From a virus: a DNA stretch of 64,000 nt. Of this stretch, positions 46,190 through 55,798 are shown piece after piece (position 1 is the first letter of the stretch; every line of letters begins with the position of its first letter). The DNA lies in the IMG/VR virus record IMGVR_UViG_3300045049_000079, positions 25,831 to 89,830 of that record. The stretch is one strand, 5' to 3'. The notes under the pieces are model-generated. The model saw only the letters and a list, made by a program, of their open reading frames with translations. It was not told where the DNA came from and did no database searches. Both the position numbers and the translations under genes were made by a program.

Positions 46190-46633
46190 ATGGGAAGCTT
46201 CGCTGATTCTCTCAAGTCTAACATTCAACGTGTTCAACAAGAAGTTAACACCAAGATTAACTTTGTTGCTTACACTCTGTTCTACAAAATCGTAAACAAC
46301 TCTCCTCATGTTGGCGATGGTCCATATGTTGCAGGGCATTTCGTTGCTAACTGGTGGCCTGCTGTTAATTCTTACGACACGTCCATCACATCTGCTACGA
46401 GTGACGGTGGAGACAGTTTAGCCAGGATTGATAGTATTGTCAAGCAGTCGAGTGCGTTCTTTCAGAAGGATGGCTTCGTAAGCTTGTCTAACAATCTTAA
46501 CTATGCATTCCGTGTCGAGTACGCTGCTTGGCCTGCTGGTAAAGACCCTGTCAGCGGTTGGACGTGGACAGGCTTGCGGAGGTACTACGCCCCTGTGGCT
46601 GTCAGTTTCGTTAATATGAAGGGTCTTATCTAA
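46190..46633 (+). CDS. tail completion protein (HK97 gp10-like), 147 aa
   Basis: GGGAG lies 6 bases before the ATG. Opening ADSLKSNIQRVQQEVNTKIN, then FVAYTLFYKIVNNSPHVGDG and VAGHFVANWW, is the HK97-gp10/lambda-Z-like minor tail family pattern (KIVxxSPVdTGxlxxNW). It joins tail to head. Overlaps the next gene by 1 base. Confidence 0.75.
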   Translation: MGSFADSLKSNIQRVQQEVNTKINFVAYTLFYKIVNNSPHVGDGPYVAGHFVANWWPAVNSYDTSITSATSDGGDSLARIDSIVKQSSAFFQKDGFVSLSNNLNYAFRVEYAAWPAGKDPVSGWTWTGLRRYYAPVAVSFVNMKGLI

Positions 46634-47025
46634 TGAACATTCGTCAAGAAGTGGAAGTTGCGCTTAGGGCGTATGCTACAGACAAGAACATTCCTATTGC
46701 TGTAGAGGGAGTTCCTTTCACGAAGCCTTCTTCGGGCAATTGGATTGAGCTTGTATTCTTGGGGTCTAATACGATGAACCCAACGATTGATGGCTCAAGA
46801 ATTCGTAAGACAGGTGTGTTTCAGATTAACTGTTACACGCCAAGCGGAAAGGGGATGAAAGCGCTTGATACACTCTCTGACGAGATTATTGCACTGTTCC
46901 CTTTCAACCAACGCGATTTGTTCCAAACCTTCTATGTTGAACAAACACCTAATGCTAGTCAGGCAATGATTGATGCGGCGTTCTTGTGGTGTGCTGTGAG
47001 GGTGAAATATAGGCAGGAGATGTAA
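46633..47025 (+). CDS. tail terminator protein (gpU/DUF4128-like), 130 aa
   Basis: Segment MNIRQEVEVALRAYATDKNI, then FTKPSSGNWIELVFLGSNTM and TGVFQINCYTPSG, fits the small alpha/beta tail terminators that cap the tube at the head end. Position between tail completion and tube genes agrees. Length is normal. Confidence 0.7.
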   Translation: MNIRQEVEVALRAYATDKNIPIAVEGVPFTKPSSGNWIELVFLGSNTMNPTIDGSRIRKTGVFQINCYTPSGKGMKALDTLSDEIIALFPFNQRDLFQTFYVEQTPNASQAMIDAAFLWCAVRVKYRQEM

Positions 47026-47076
47026 GAATCTTATAACCTGCAATTTTTAGTAAATTTAATAAACAAAGGAAATAAA

Positions 47077-47526
47077 ATGTCTGGCTCTCTTGCTATTTCG
47101 GCAGCAACAACTTCTATTAGTATCTCTACCGCCCTCCCTGCAACATACGATGCAACTGGTTTTGCAGCTTGCACATGGATTCCTATTGCAGAGGTCAGCC
47201 AATTAGGCGTATTTGGGGGTAAGGCCACGATTATCAAACATATCCCTATCGACGTTGCGAACGTTGTGAAGCGCGCTGGGAGTGTGGATTATGGTACAAT
47301 CTCGATGACTCTTGCAAAACACGCAGGTACAGATTATACTGCACTGCAATCTGCTTTTGCATCGCGCGCTCCGGCTGCATTCAAGGTGCAGTATCCGGGA
47401 ACACTTGGAAAAGATTATTTTTCCGGGATTGTCACATCGTTGCAGGTCAACGTGGGTACAGCAGACAAGATTCTTGAAAACACTATCGATATTGAACTCG
47501 ATAACGCAATCGTTAGCGGGTCGTAA
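47077..47526 (+). CDS. major tail tube protein, 149 aa
   Basis: AAAGGAA lies before the ATG. Pattern: TSISISTALPATYDATGFAA, TWIPIAEVSQLGVFGGKATI, HIPIDVANVVKRAGSVDYGT, and a final ENTIDIELDNAIV. This is the siphovirus tube family layout. It forms hexameric rings around the tape measure. Followed by a hairpin terminator. Confidence 0.85.
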   Translation: MSGSLAISAATTSISISTALPATYDATGFAACTWIPIAEVSQLGVFGGKATIIKHIPIDVANVVKRAGSVDYGTISMTLAKHAGTDYTALQSAFASRAPAAFKVQYPGTLGKDYFSGIVTSLQVNVGTADKILENTIDIELDNAIVSGS

Positions 47527-47531
47527 TAAAT

Positions 47532-47548
47532 AAGGGCTTCGGCCCTTT
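47532..47548 (+). terminator. hairpin terminator after the tube gene
   Basis: AAGGGC-TTCG-GCCCTT then T. The T-run is short, so partial termination is likely. Confidence 0.65.
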
Positions 47549-47658
47549 GTAGGGATACGTTGTGAAACGCTCCCTGCGAAATGCAACAAGAGACAAGGGA
47601 CTTCATATCCCCTCTCTTAGCATTCTTAAGACCATTGAGAATATTAAGAAAGAGGATT

Positions 47659-48480
47659 ATGGCCTTAACACAAGAAGAATTCATCAAACGCAGTACTGAT
47701 ATACACAATAATTTTTACGACTATTCCGTAACAATATTCAAGAAAGTGTACGAGGACGTAGAAATAATTTGTCCCGTCCATGGTGTGTTCTCACAACTCG
47801 CTAGGAGGCATTTGATGGGCAAGGGTTGCCATGCATGCGGGTTAATAACAATAGGCAGAATGGGGCAGCAAAGAGCCGCTGAAAAGTTTGTACGAGAAGC
47901 ATCTAGCATGCCGCAACATGCTGGTAAGGGTTATTCGTACGAAAAGACTGTGTATGTAAAATCAAAAGAAAAAGTAGTTATTACGTGCCCCGCACATGGC
48001 GATTTTAGCATTACTCCCCATAGCCATTTGCAAGGTCAGGGGTGCAGTAAGTGCGCAAATGAGCGCAGAACTAAACACACGTTTAAATCTGTAGCAGAAT
48101 CAGTCTTTTATGAGCTTGAAAACGGATTTACTCCTTATAAACCTGGCGTGCTGTACATTTTGAAATGTGGAAATGTCGTCAAGATTGGCATATCCAATAA
48201 TGACCCCCGCTATCGCAGCGAGAGTGCTTCAAAGACATCCGGTTATGATTTCAAAGTGAGGACAGTCTACATGTTTGACAGTGGCCGTATCGCACAAATT
48301 GTGGAAACTGAAATTCTCAGGCTGTTAAGAAAGATGTACAAACAACCTTTGCATAAATTCGACGGATACACAGAGACGTTTTTAGATGTAGATATGCCAC
48401 ATCTGCTACACAGTCTTGAGACTATTCTTTCTGTAATCGAAGGGCAAAATAGCCCTAACCCCGCTTCACAAGAAGCATAA
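47659..48480 (+). CDS. putative homing endonuclease: two zinc-ribbon units plus T5orf172/GIY-YIG-like domain, 273 aa
   Basis: ATG at 47659 after AGAGGA; the ORF start at 47581 has no ribosome site. Two ribbon units: IICPVHGVFSQLARRHLMGK with CHAC, and ITCPAHGDFSITPHSHLQGQ with CSKC. The nuclease starts NGFTPYKPGVLYILKCGNVV then KIGISNNDPRYRSESASK. It opens ALTQEEFIKRSTDIHNNFYD, close to the ALTQEEFIKKAKMVHGDAYS opening of the copy at 34287, so these are recent relatives. Lies between tube and chaperone genes. Confidence 0.75.
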   Translation: MALTQEEFIKRSTDIHNNFYDYSVTIFKKVYEDVEIICPVHGVFSQLARRHLMGKGCHACGLITIGRMGQQRAAEKFVREASSMPQHAGKGYSYEKTVYVKSKEKVVITCPAHGDFSITPHSHLQGQGCSKCANERRTKHTFKSVAESVFYELENGFTPYKPGVLYILKCGNVVKIGISNNDPRYRSESASKTSGYDFKVRTVYMFDSGRIAQIVETEILRLLRKMYKQPLHKFDGYTETFLDVDMPHLLHSLETILSVIEGQNSPNPASQEA

Positions 48481-48501
48481 TATAAATAAAGGAACTCTAC
48501 C

Positions 48502-48918
48502 ATGACTTTTGAACTTAATTCGCTAGCCCTCTCGGAAGAAACTACTGTACAGCTTCTGCACCCTGTCACTGAAGCCCCTCTGTTCGCACCTGTAGGAAAA
48601 GGTGAAGACCCTGAGTCGAAACCTGTACAAGTAACCGTCAAAGGCACTGCTTCGCAAGCGTATCGTAAAGCTGTTGACACTATGATGAAGCGCGCTGCTA
48701 AGCGAGGCAAGCGTGAAGCGACGCCTGAAGAAGTTCGTGAACAGAGTGTTGACTTCCTCGTCGCTCTTTCGGTTAAAATTGACAACATGACTCTTGACGG
48801 TGAACCTGTCGATAATGCAGATGCGTTCCGTAAGATGTACTCTGATGCACGGTACGACTGGGTGAAAGACCAAGTTAACAATGCTATTTCGAGCGTTGAA
48901 GGTTTTTTGGCTCGGTAA
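48502..48918 (+). CDS. tail assembly chaperone (short form, lambda G-like), 138 aa
   Basis: AAAGGAAC lies before the ATG. Contains SEETTVQLLHPVTEAPLFAP, then KGTASQAYRKAVDTMMKRA and DNMTLDGEPVDNADAFRKMY, a typical siphovirus chaperone. It ends after a T6 slippery run, and the downstream -1 frame continues the coding. The short form is made most of the time. Confidence 0.8.
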   Translation: MTFELNSLALSEETTVQLLHPVTEAPLFAPVGKGEDPESKPVQVTVKGTASQAYRKAVDTMMKRAAKRGKREATPEEVREQSVDFLVALSVKIDNMTLDGEPVDNADAFRKMYSDARYDWVKDQVNNAISSVEGFLAR

Positions 48919-48947
48919 CGAGTGTCCTGACGCTATATTGCCGTCAG
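48903..48947 (+). other. programmed -1 ribosomal frameshift site
   Basis: T-TTT-TTG (48903-48909) is a standard slippery heptamer in the right frame (GGT TTT TTG). Two hairpins follow: CTCG-GTAA-CGAG (48911-48922) and CTGACG-9 nt-CGTCAG (48927-48947). Together with the missing start codon of the next ORF this gives the lambda G/GT-type fusion. Confidence 0.85.
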
Positions 48948-49403
48948 TTGGCATTCTTGGGAGCAATACCTGACAAAAGCAAAAAAAGCCGTATCGAGCA
49001 AGCCCAAGGGACTTCCTTGGGTGAGCGTGATGAAGACGGCAACTTAATCAAAGCGATAGCAGAGATTCAATTGCCCCCTGTCCCAGCGGAGCTTGAGTAT
49101 TTGCTATCGCTTTATTTTCTTTCCGGGCAGTGCATTCATACAGGAATGAGCATCACGCCTTTAACCTGGGTCGAGATTGAAGCATTTATCAGAGTTAACA
49201 AACTCAAGCTCATGTTGTGGGAAGTGGAGCTTATTAAGAAAATGTCTGAAGCGTATTGTGCAGAGTCTCACAAGGCTACAGACCCTCAGCGCCCTCCTCC
49301 TTATAAAGAGGTGAAGGAAGACGACGAAATCGATAAGATCGCTGCTGCTATGAGAATGAGAGAGCAGATGCAACTTTTGAAAGGGAATAGAAATGGCTCT
49401 TGA
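48909..49403 (+). CDS. tail assembly chaperone C-terminal extension, made by -1 frameshift
   Basis: This frame has no ATG or ribosome site near its start; its first good Met is far inside. Shifting at 48903-48909 fuses 136 residues of the short form to 164 residues here, about 300 in all. The extension has EIQLPPVPAELEYLLSLYFL and helices to the end (MRMREQMQLLKGNRN). As in other siphoviruses, the long form would recruit the tape measure, which begins 11 bases before this frame's stop. Confidence 0.8.
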   Translation, partial: GSVTSVLTLYCRQLAFLGAIPDKSKKSRIEQAQGTSLGERDEDGNLIKAIAEIQLPPVPAELEYLLSLYFLSGQCIHTGMSITPLTWVEIEAFIRVNKLKLMLWEVELIKKMSEAYCAESHKATDPQRPPPYKEVKEDDEIDKIAAAMRMREQMQLLKGNRNGS

Positions 49404-52400
49404 GGCATCCAGCCTAACAATCACCGTAGTCAGTCAAGGAATTCAGGATGCTACGAAAGCACTCAACGACCTCGCCTCTGCTGGCGAGGCTGCGGAGAAT
49501 AAAACTTCTAACATTGGCAGTAGCACGAAATCTTCTGGTGACGCTGCTAAGAAAGCAGCAGAGGGTTTTTCTGCCCTGACGCAAACTGTCAATAACGCTG
49601 TTGCCTCGCAAGATGCCTCAGCAGCGACCCTAAAGAAAATCCAATCTCAAATTGAGAAGATGGACTACTCCAACTGGATTACCTCCGGCAAGCAAGCCGC
49701 TGCTGTACAGCGACAGATTGAGCAAGCCGACTACGATGGCTGGGTACAGCGTGGCAAAACTCAAAAGCAAGCCGAAGAGTTTATCACAACGCTGAAACGT
49801 CAAGCCGATACTGTTGGTATGACAACAAAAGAACTCCGCGAGTACAACGCTGAAATTCTTAGAAGTCGTGCTGCACAGTTGGGTGTGTCTGGTCAAGCCG
49901 ATGAGTACATTAACAAACTTAAAGGTGCAAAAGGTGCCCACGAAGGGTTGAGCCTTGCTACGGCAGGCACATCTCGCGAACTGCTCGTGCTGACACACGA
50001 ACTTGCCACAGGCCAGCTTAACCGCTTTTACGGCTCTCTGCTAGTCCTCGGTGAACGTATGAACGTTATGCCTCCTATCTGGAAAGCACTCGGCACTGCT
50101 GCTGAAGGTATGGGCGTTTCGTTTGGTGTTCTCCTTGGTGGCATTGTCGCTGTTGGTGTTGCTCTTGGCGTTGCAATCATGACCTACAGCAAGAGTGCCA
50201 CAGCCCTCAAAGATATGAACAAAGAACTTGTTCTGACGGGGGGTTATGCAGGCGCAACAGGCGACGCCCTCTACTCTATGGCTAACCAAATCGGTGCAGC
50301 CTACGGCGAGTTCGGCAAAGCCCGTGAAGCAGTTATTGCTCTGACAGCTACTGGTAAGTTCACAGTAGATCAAATCAATCTGATCGCTGAAGCTGCTGTC
50401 GGCATGGCTAAGTATGCAGGTGTTTCAGTTGAGAAAACTGCTGCTGCATTTGAAAAGCTTGCTGGCAATCCTTTGAAGATTACTGACAAGGGTTTCAAAG
50501 ATGTGTCTAACGCAGCTATGCAGCTTGACGAGCAGATGCACTTCCTTGAGCCTACAGTGCTTGCACATATCATGCATCTTGAGCGCCAAGGCGAACATGC
50601 TTCAGCATCTCGTGTTGCTATTGCAGCCCTCGCAGAAGAAGAGAAGAAACGTGCAGATGAATTGAAAGCGCAATTGACACCTCTTGGATCGTTGCTGGAC
50701 TCTCTGGCACAGAAAGCTTCTAATTTCTGGAATAACTTGCTACATAAAGGCAGTATGACAGATCAGATTGAAAAAGCTAAAGAAGATTTGCAGCATGCCA
50801 GAGACAATGGTGTTGGCCCCACTCGCATAAAAGAGTTGGAAAACGAATTGGCAGCGTTGCAGAACAAGGTTATTCAAGACAACTACGATGCTGCTGAACA
50901 GGGTCACAAGAAGACAATGGATCGGCTGGCTAATGAGCAGTTGACCTACATGCGCAACTTGATGGAACGCTCTAAGGGCGAAGAGAATCTTCAACAGCGT
51001 CTTGCTCGTTTTGACAACATCATTGCGCAACAGCGTGAGAAGGCTAAGAATGATCCGGCGTTTGCTGCAATGGCTAAGGACTTTCTGTCTGACGACGCGG
51101 TTGCACAGATGCGCAAACAAGTTGAGCGAGACAGTATCAAAGCTGCTCCTAAGCCTCATACAGAAGGTTTATCGAATCTGGATAAAGTTATTAGCCAGAT
51201 TAACGAAGAATACGAAGTTCAAAAGCGTGGTGTTGATAATCAAATCAAGCTGATTGACTTCAAAAACAAGTACGGCTTGAAATCTGATGAAGATACACAG
51301 AGCGAGAAAGAAGACCTTCTCGACAAGGCTATGAATCTTGAAAAAGATCATCTTGAGAAAGCCCTGAAGGAGATTGACAATTTCCACTCCAAAGATGTTC
51401 GCTTGATGAATGACGCTGCAACAAAGAAGGCGAACATCAAGAAGCAGCTCGACAAGGTAATGAGCGACATTCAGTTGAAGCAAGACGAGAACGCTCTTGT
51501 ACCCGATGTCAATTTCGCAGCGGATCAGGCCAAACAGCAGAAAGAGCAAGATCAAATCCTAAAACAAATTGAGCGTCAAACAAAAGCTGTTCAGGCTCAA
51601 GTGGATGCCTATAACAAGCTACCTGATGCTGTTAAAGCTGTCGGTGTGCGTCAGAAGGAAATGGCAAGCGAAGTTGAACAAGCTAAGATTGATTCTCTGC
51701 AAGTTGAGAAAGACTCTCTGCAAAGTAATGATCTGATTGAGCAGGCGATGAACAAACGTCGAATTGACCAGATTGACAAAGAGATCGCTGCCCGTAAAGC
51801 TCTGAAAGCTGTTGACGTTGCCAAAGAAGCTAACGACAAACAGAACAACACAGCACTCAACCGTTCCTCCGCCCTTACCAAAATCGCCACAGAGCAAGTG
51901 AAGATGTGGAAAGACACTGGCAACGAGATTGAACGTGCTTTGACAAGCGCTTTCGGCAATGCTGGTGCTGCTGCTGGCAAGATGTTCAAATCGTTCGCTG
52001 AAGGGCAAGCTTCCCAAGCGGAAATTCTTGACAAAATTCGTGTTGTCAAAGAAAAAGATGGCTTGACAGAGTACGAGCGTCAGAAACAAATCAATGATCT
52101 GCAATTGCAAGGCGCACAAAGCCAAATTGGTTCCTATGCCGGCATGGCAGACGCAGCTTCGATGTTCTTTGAAAAAGGCTCGACAGGCTATCAAGCAATG
52201 GCTAAAGCTGCGCAAATCTTGCACACAGCAGAAGTTGCGCTTAGTGTCATCAAAGGTGTCAACGCAATCCTGACACAAGGTGAAGGCGATCCTTACACGG
52301 CATTTGCACGTATGGCTGCAATGACAGCAATCGTGGCAGGGCTTGGTGTTGCAATCTCGGGTGGCGGTCATGGGGGAGGATTCTCTGCCGCTGACCAACA

Positions 52401-54306
52401 GCGTATTCAAGGCACTGGAACAGTTCTCGGTTCTCCGACAATCACTGACGGCACAAAAGTTATCCTTGCGGGTGAGAAAAGCAATTCGATTGAGAACTCT
52501 CTGAAGATCGCAGAGAAGAATTCAGGTCTTGGCTTGGCTGTACAGAACGATATGTTGATTGCGTTGCAGCAGTTGAATAACAATATCACTAGCTTCGCGG
52601 AGCAACTGGTACGAAACACTGACTTGTCGAATCCGAATATCAACCTGAATAGCAATAATGGCTTCGGCAAAACTGCTGTCACCACAACTTTAGTATCTGC
52701 TGCGACCGCAATCCTTGGACCTATTGCTGGAATTACCACTTACATTGCAACAAAGATTCCAGTTATTGGAAACTTGCTTGGCAAACTTGGCACAAGTATT
52801 TTTGGTGGCAAACAGTCGTTGGATGACTCTGGCTTCACTATTGGTAAGACTAACCTGGGCAACGTGATGACAGGTGGACTTAATGCGCAATCTTACGCGA
52901 ACATCACAACATCTGGCGGTTGGTTCAGCAGTGACAAGCATGAGACTAAACTTTCTTCACTGGGGAAAGACACAAACGATCAGATTTCGCAAGTAATCTT
53001 GAGCATGTCTGACACCCTCAAAGTCGCCGCAAAAGGTCTTGGAATCGATGGAGATGCCTTCAACAATAAACTGAAAGGCTTTGTCATCGACATCGGCAAA
53101 GTGAGTTTCAAAGGTATGTCTGGAGACGAGATTCAAAAGACTCTTCAGAATGTCTTTTCCAAGCTTGGCGATCAGATGGCTCAATACGCATTCTCCGATC
53201 TTCAGAAGTATCAAAAGATTGGCGAAGGGTTGATGGAAACAGTTGTTCGTGTGGCAAATGACTTACAGCAGTTCAACGACGTGATGAAAGTGCTTGGACG
53301 TTCTGTCCCGCAAGCGGCTTACGGAATTGCTCAAGCCGAAAAGCTCGTTGAAAGTTTTGGTAGCTCTGATGCTTTGACGAAAGCTGTCAAATCGTACGAA
53401 GATGCAATCTACACAGATAATGAAAAGCTCGCCCCTGTGATTAAGTCTGTTCAGGATTCGCTTGCTTCCATGGGTCTGTCCAGCATCAAGACGAAAGAAG
53501 ACTTCAAGCTAGTTGTTGATAGCCTTGATCTGACATCTGATGCTGGCATTGCACTGTTTAATAAGCTGATGACCCTTGCCCCTACATTTGGTACAGCAAT
53601 TGATGGGCTTTCCAAAGCTAATCAAACTACCAAAGATTCGATGCAGAGTGTTATCGACAAGCTGAAGCAATTCTCTGACAACATCAAGAAGTTCCGTGAT
53701 GGGTTGGTGTTGAGTGCAAACTCTCCATTCACTCCTGCACAGAAGCTTGCAGATGCTGCTAGTCAGTTTGAGAACACAATCACCAAGGCAATGAAGGGGG
53801 ATAGTAACGCTCAAGGTGAAGTGACCAATATCGCTCAGTCGTATTTGGATGCTGCTCGCACGATGTTTGCCAGTAGCGACGCTTACACAGAAGTATTTAA
53901 TAAAGTGGAAGCTGAATTGGCTAAGGTGCAAGGGTTTGCTGATAATGGTGTCTCCGACACGCAGAAGCAACTGAACACCATGAACGATCAGTTGACAAGC
54001 TTGAATACTTTGAATGGCACCGCATCGGATATTCTCGCGAGCCTTAATAACTTGGTGAATGGTACTGCTCCTGCTACCACAGCTACGAGCAATGAAGCAA
54101 CTAATGCAGAACTGTTGCAAACTCTAAAAACTATTGTTGGAACTCTCCAGCAAAGCGATCAGAACAACGTCGATGCTCTTAGCCGTGCTGCTGCTGCCAC
54201 TTACGATGGTCATGCAACCACTACGGACGTTCTCAAGAACGGACTTAAGGCGCTTGCCAAGGATGCTAGAAACTCTGGTGCTCTGTACCACAAAGTAGAA
54301 CGATAA
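49393..54306 (+). CDS. tape measure protein, 1637 aa
   Basis: The longest gene. The first 200 residues form coiled coil (ASSLTITVVSQGIQDATKAL type). Hydrophobic segments lie at about residues 230-275 (GMGVSFGVLLGGIVAVGVAL) and about 970-1000, and a Gly-rich patch SGGGHGGGFSAADQQRI follows. The rest is long helices. It fixes tail length; at the usual roughly 1.5 angstrom per residue this suggests a tail near 250 nm. The membrane-like segments may help DNA cross the inner membrane. Overlaps the chaperone by 11 bases. Confidence 0.93.
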   Translation: MALEASSLTITVVSQGIQDATKALNDLASAGEAAENKTSNIGSSTKSSGDAAKKAAEGFSALTQTVNNAVASQDASAATLKKIQSQIEKMDYSNWITSGKQAAAVQRQIEQADYDGWVQRGKTQKQAEEFITTLKRQADTVGMTTKELREYNAEILRSRAAQLGVSGQADEYINKLKGAKGAHEGLSLATAGTSRELLVLTHELATGQLNRFYGSLLVLGERMNVMPPIWKALGTAAEGMGVSFGVLLGGIVAVGVALGVAIMTYSKSATALKDMNKELVLTGGYAGATGDALYSMANQIGAAYGEFGKAREAVIALTATGKFTVDQINLIAEAAVGMAKYAGVSVEKTAAAFEKLAGNPLKITDKGFKDVSNAAMQLDEQMHFLEPTVLAHIMHLERQGEHASASRVAIAALAEEEKKRADELKAQLTPLGSLLDSLAQKASNFWNNLLHKGSMTDQIEKAKEDLQHARDNGVGPTRIKELENELAALQNKVIQDNYDAAEQGHKKTMDRLANEQLTYMRNLMERSKGEENLQQRLARFDNIIAQQREKAKNDPAFAAMAKDFLSDDAVAQMRKQVERDSIKAAPKPHTEGLSNLDKVISQINEEYEVQKRGVDNQIKLIDFKNKYGLKSDEDTQSEKEDLLDKAMNLEKDHLEKALKEIDNFHSKDVRLMNDAATKKANIKKQLDKVMSDIQLKQDENALVPDVNFAADQAKQQKEQDQILKQIERQTKAVQAQVDAYNKLPDAVKAVGVRQKEMASEVEQAKIDSLQVEKDSLQSNDLIEQAMNKRRIDQIDKEIAARKALKAVDVAKEANDKQNNTALNRSSALTKIATEQVKMWKDTGNEIERALTSAFGNAGAAAGKMFKSFAEGQASQAEILDKIRVVKEKDGLTEYERQKQINDLQLQGAQSQIGSYAGMADAASMFFEKGSTGYQAMAKAAQILHTAEVALSVIKGVNAILTQGEGDPYTAFARMAAMTAIVAGLGVAISGGGHGGGFSAADQQRIQGTGTVLGSPTITDGTKVILAGEKSNSIENSLKIAEKNSGLGLAVQNDMLIALQQLNNNITSFAEQLVRNTDLSNPNINLNSNNGFGKTAVTTTLVSAATAILGPIAGITTYIATKIPVIGNLLGKLGTSIFGGKQSLDDSGFTIGKTNLGNVMTGGLNAQSYANITTSGGWFSSDKHETKLSSLGKDTNDQISQVILSMSDTLKVAAKGLGIDGDAFNNKLKGFVIDIGKVSFKGMSGDEIQKTLQNVFSKLGDQMAQYAFSDLQKYQKIGEGLMETVVRVANDLQQFNDVMKVLGRSVPQAAYGIAQAEKLVESFGSSDALTKAVKSYEDAIYTDNEKLAPVIKSVQDSLASMGLSSIKTKEDFKLVVDSLDLTSDAGIALFNKLMTLAPTFGTAIDGLSKANQTTKDSMQSVIDKLKQFSDNIKKFRDGLVLSANSPFTPAQKLADAASQFENTITKAMKGDSNAQGEVTNIAQSYLDAARTMFASSDAYTEVFNKVEAELAKVQGFADNGVSDTQKQLNTMNDQLTSLNTLNGTASDILASLNNLVNGTAPATTATSNEATNAELLQTLKTIVGTLQQSDQNNVDALSRAAAATYDGHATTTDVLKNGLKALAKDARNSGALYHKVER

Positions 54307-54321
54307 GAAAGGAAATGATAC

Positions 54322-55788
54322 ATGGTAGACTTTACTGCTTGGCTCAGTAATCCTACCGCTTCTCGTATTGTGTTAGTTGAGGTGAATGTGAAGAGCAACG
54401 GACAGGAAACTGTCCGTTTTCTCTCCACACGGCCTTACGTTACCTCTCCTACAGATATTCCCGCTAACCAGTATTACGATCCAATCGTCGTAGAAGGTAT
54501 TCAATACACTGAAGTGTTGGATATCGCTGGTACTGGCGGGATGTCTGGTGGGGACATCAGCGTAGCCAACTACAATGGAGAGCGGGATGGCTGGCTTGAT
54601 GATGTGTGGGACAATCGAAGCATCAAAGCTTGGATTGGCGATCCTTCGTGGGCTAGAAGTGATTTCCAACTTATCTTCAACGGCATTGTTGCAACGCTCC
54701 ACAGCAACTCTCGGGACACGCTAACGCTTGTTCTTCGCGACAAGCTTCAACAATTGAATGCTCCGGTAACGGATCAGAAGATTGGTGGCACTGGCACGAA
54801 CAAGGATAATGTTGTAAGCCTTACGTTTGGTGAAGCGCATAATGTCACACCACAGCTTTCTGATGCCTCTTTGCTGAAGTATCAAGTGCACAATGGTCCG
54901 ATTGAGGGCATCTTGGAAGTGCGGGATAACGGGCAGCCTGTCAGCGTGAGTGTTGATACCACAACAGGAACTTTCAGGCTTAATCAAGCTTCGGCTGGTG
55001 AAATTACTGTGTCAGTACAAGGGGATAAGAACTCTACGTACAACAATACAATCTCCACAGTTATTCAACGTCTCGTTACAGGGTTTGGTAACTCCCTTTC
55101 ACGCTTCACTTCTGCTGATTTAGATATAGCTAATCTTGCAGCATTTGATACGCAATGTCCGCAACCAATAGGTATCTTTGCAGACGGGAATACAAATCTT
55201 CTGACGCTTTGCCAAGATATTGCAGCTAGCGTAGATGCACGCCTTGTGATGTCTCGTGCAGGGCTTTTGCGTCTTATTCAAGTTAGTGTTCCCGGCTCTG
55301 GAACGGCTGTCCCTATTGGGCCTGCTCAGATTCTTGAGAAGTCGTTGGTCATCCAAGACAGGCCGCTTGTTAAAGCTGCTGTGACACTCGGATTTGACAA
55401 AAACTGGACTGTGCAGGATAATCTTCTTACGGGAATTCCCGACGCACATAAGACGATGTTTGCCACAGAATGGCTGACATCAACGTCTACAAACCTGCAA
55501 GCCAAAGCTGATTACAAGCTTAACGACGCGCCTCCACAAACTGACACAATGCTTAAGCGGCGCACTGACGCTGATGCTGAAGCTAATCGTCGTGTTGCTG
55601 TCTGGAGTGTCCCACGCACAGTGTTCCAATTTGAAGGTACGGCTGATTTGATTGGCTCGCTATCTCTTGGCTGTGCTGCAACGCTTACGCATCCTCGTTT
55701 TGGTTTGTCGGCAGGTAAGACAGGTACGATTGTTTCTCTTTCTCCTAATTGGTTCAAAGGCACAATCACTGTACAGATTTTAATTTAA
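54322..55788 (+). CDS. putative tail-tip/baseplate protein, 488 aa
   Basis: AAAGGAAATGATAC upstream. Beta-rich with VEVNVKSNGQETVRFLSTRP, IDW-type strands and a long C-terminal half. WIGDPSWARSDFQLIFNGIV, then NNRDTLTLVLRDK-type strands, recall tail-tip proteins that lie between tape measure and central fibre. The order after the tape measure fits a distal-tail/hub component. Family name is uncertain. Confidence 0.6.
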   Translation: MVDFTAWLSNPTASRIVLVEVNVKSNGQETVRFLSTRPYVTSPTDIPANQYYDPIVVEGIQYTEVLDIAGTGGMSGGDISVANYNGERDGWLDDVWDNRSIKAWIGDPSWARSDFQLIFNGIVATLHSNSRDTLTLVLRDKLQQLNAPVTDQKIGGTGTNKDNVVSLTFGEAHNVTPQLSDASLLKYQVHNGPIEGILEVRDNGQPVSVSVDTTTGTFRLNQASAGEITVSVQGDKNSTYNNTISTVIQRLVTGFGNSLSRFTSADLDIANLAAFDTQCPQPIGIFADGNTNLLTLCQDIAASVDARLVMSRAGLLRLIQVSVPGSGTAVPIGPAQILEKSLVIQDRPLVKAAVTLGFDKNWTVQDNLLTGIPDAHKTMFATEWLTSTSTNLQAKADYKLNDAPPQTDTMLKRRTDADAEANRRVAVWSVPRTVFQFEGTADLIGSLSLGCAATLTHPRFGLSAGKTGTIVSLSPNWFKGTITVQILI

Positions 55789-55798
55789 AGGATAATAA

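Noticed and set aside
51619-52410. 263-codon leftward frame opposite the tape measure
   Set aside because: Antisense shadow; coding biases belong to the tape measure strand.
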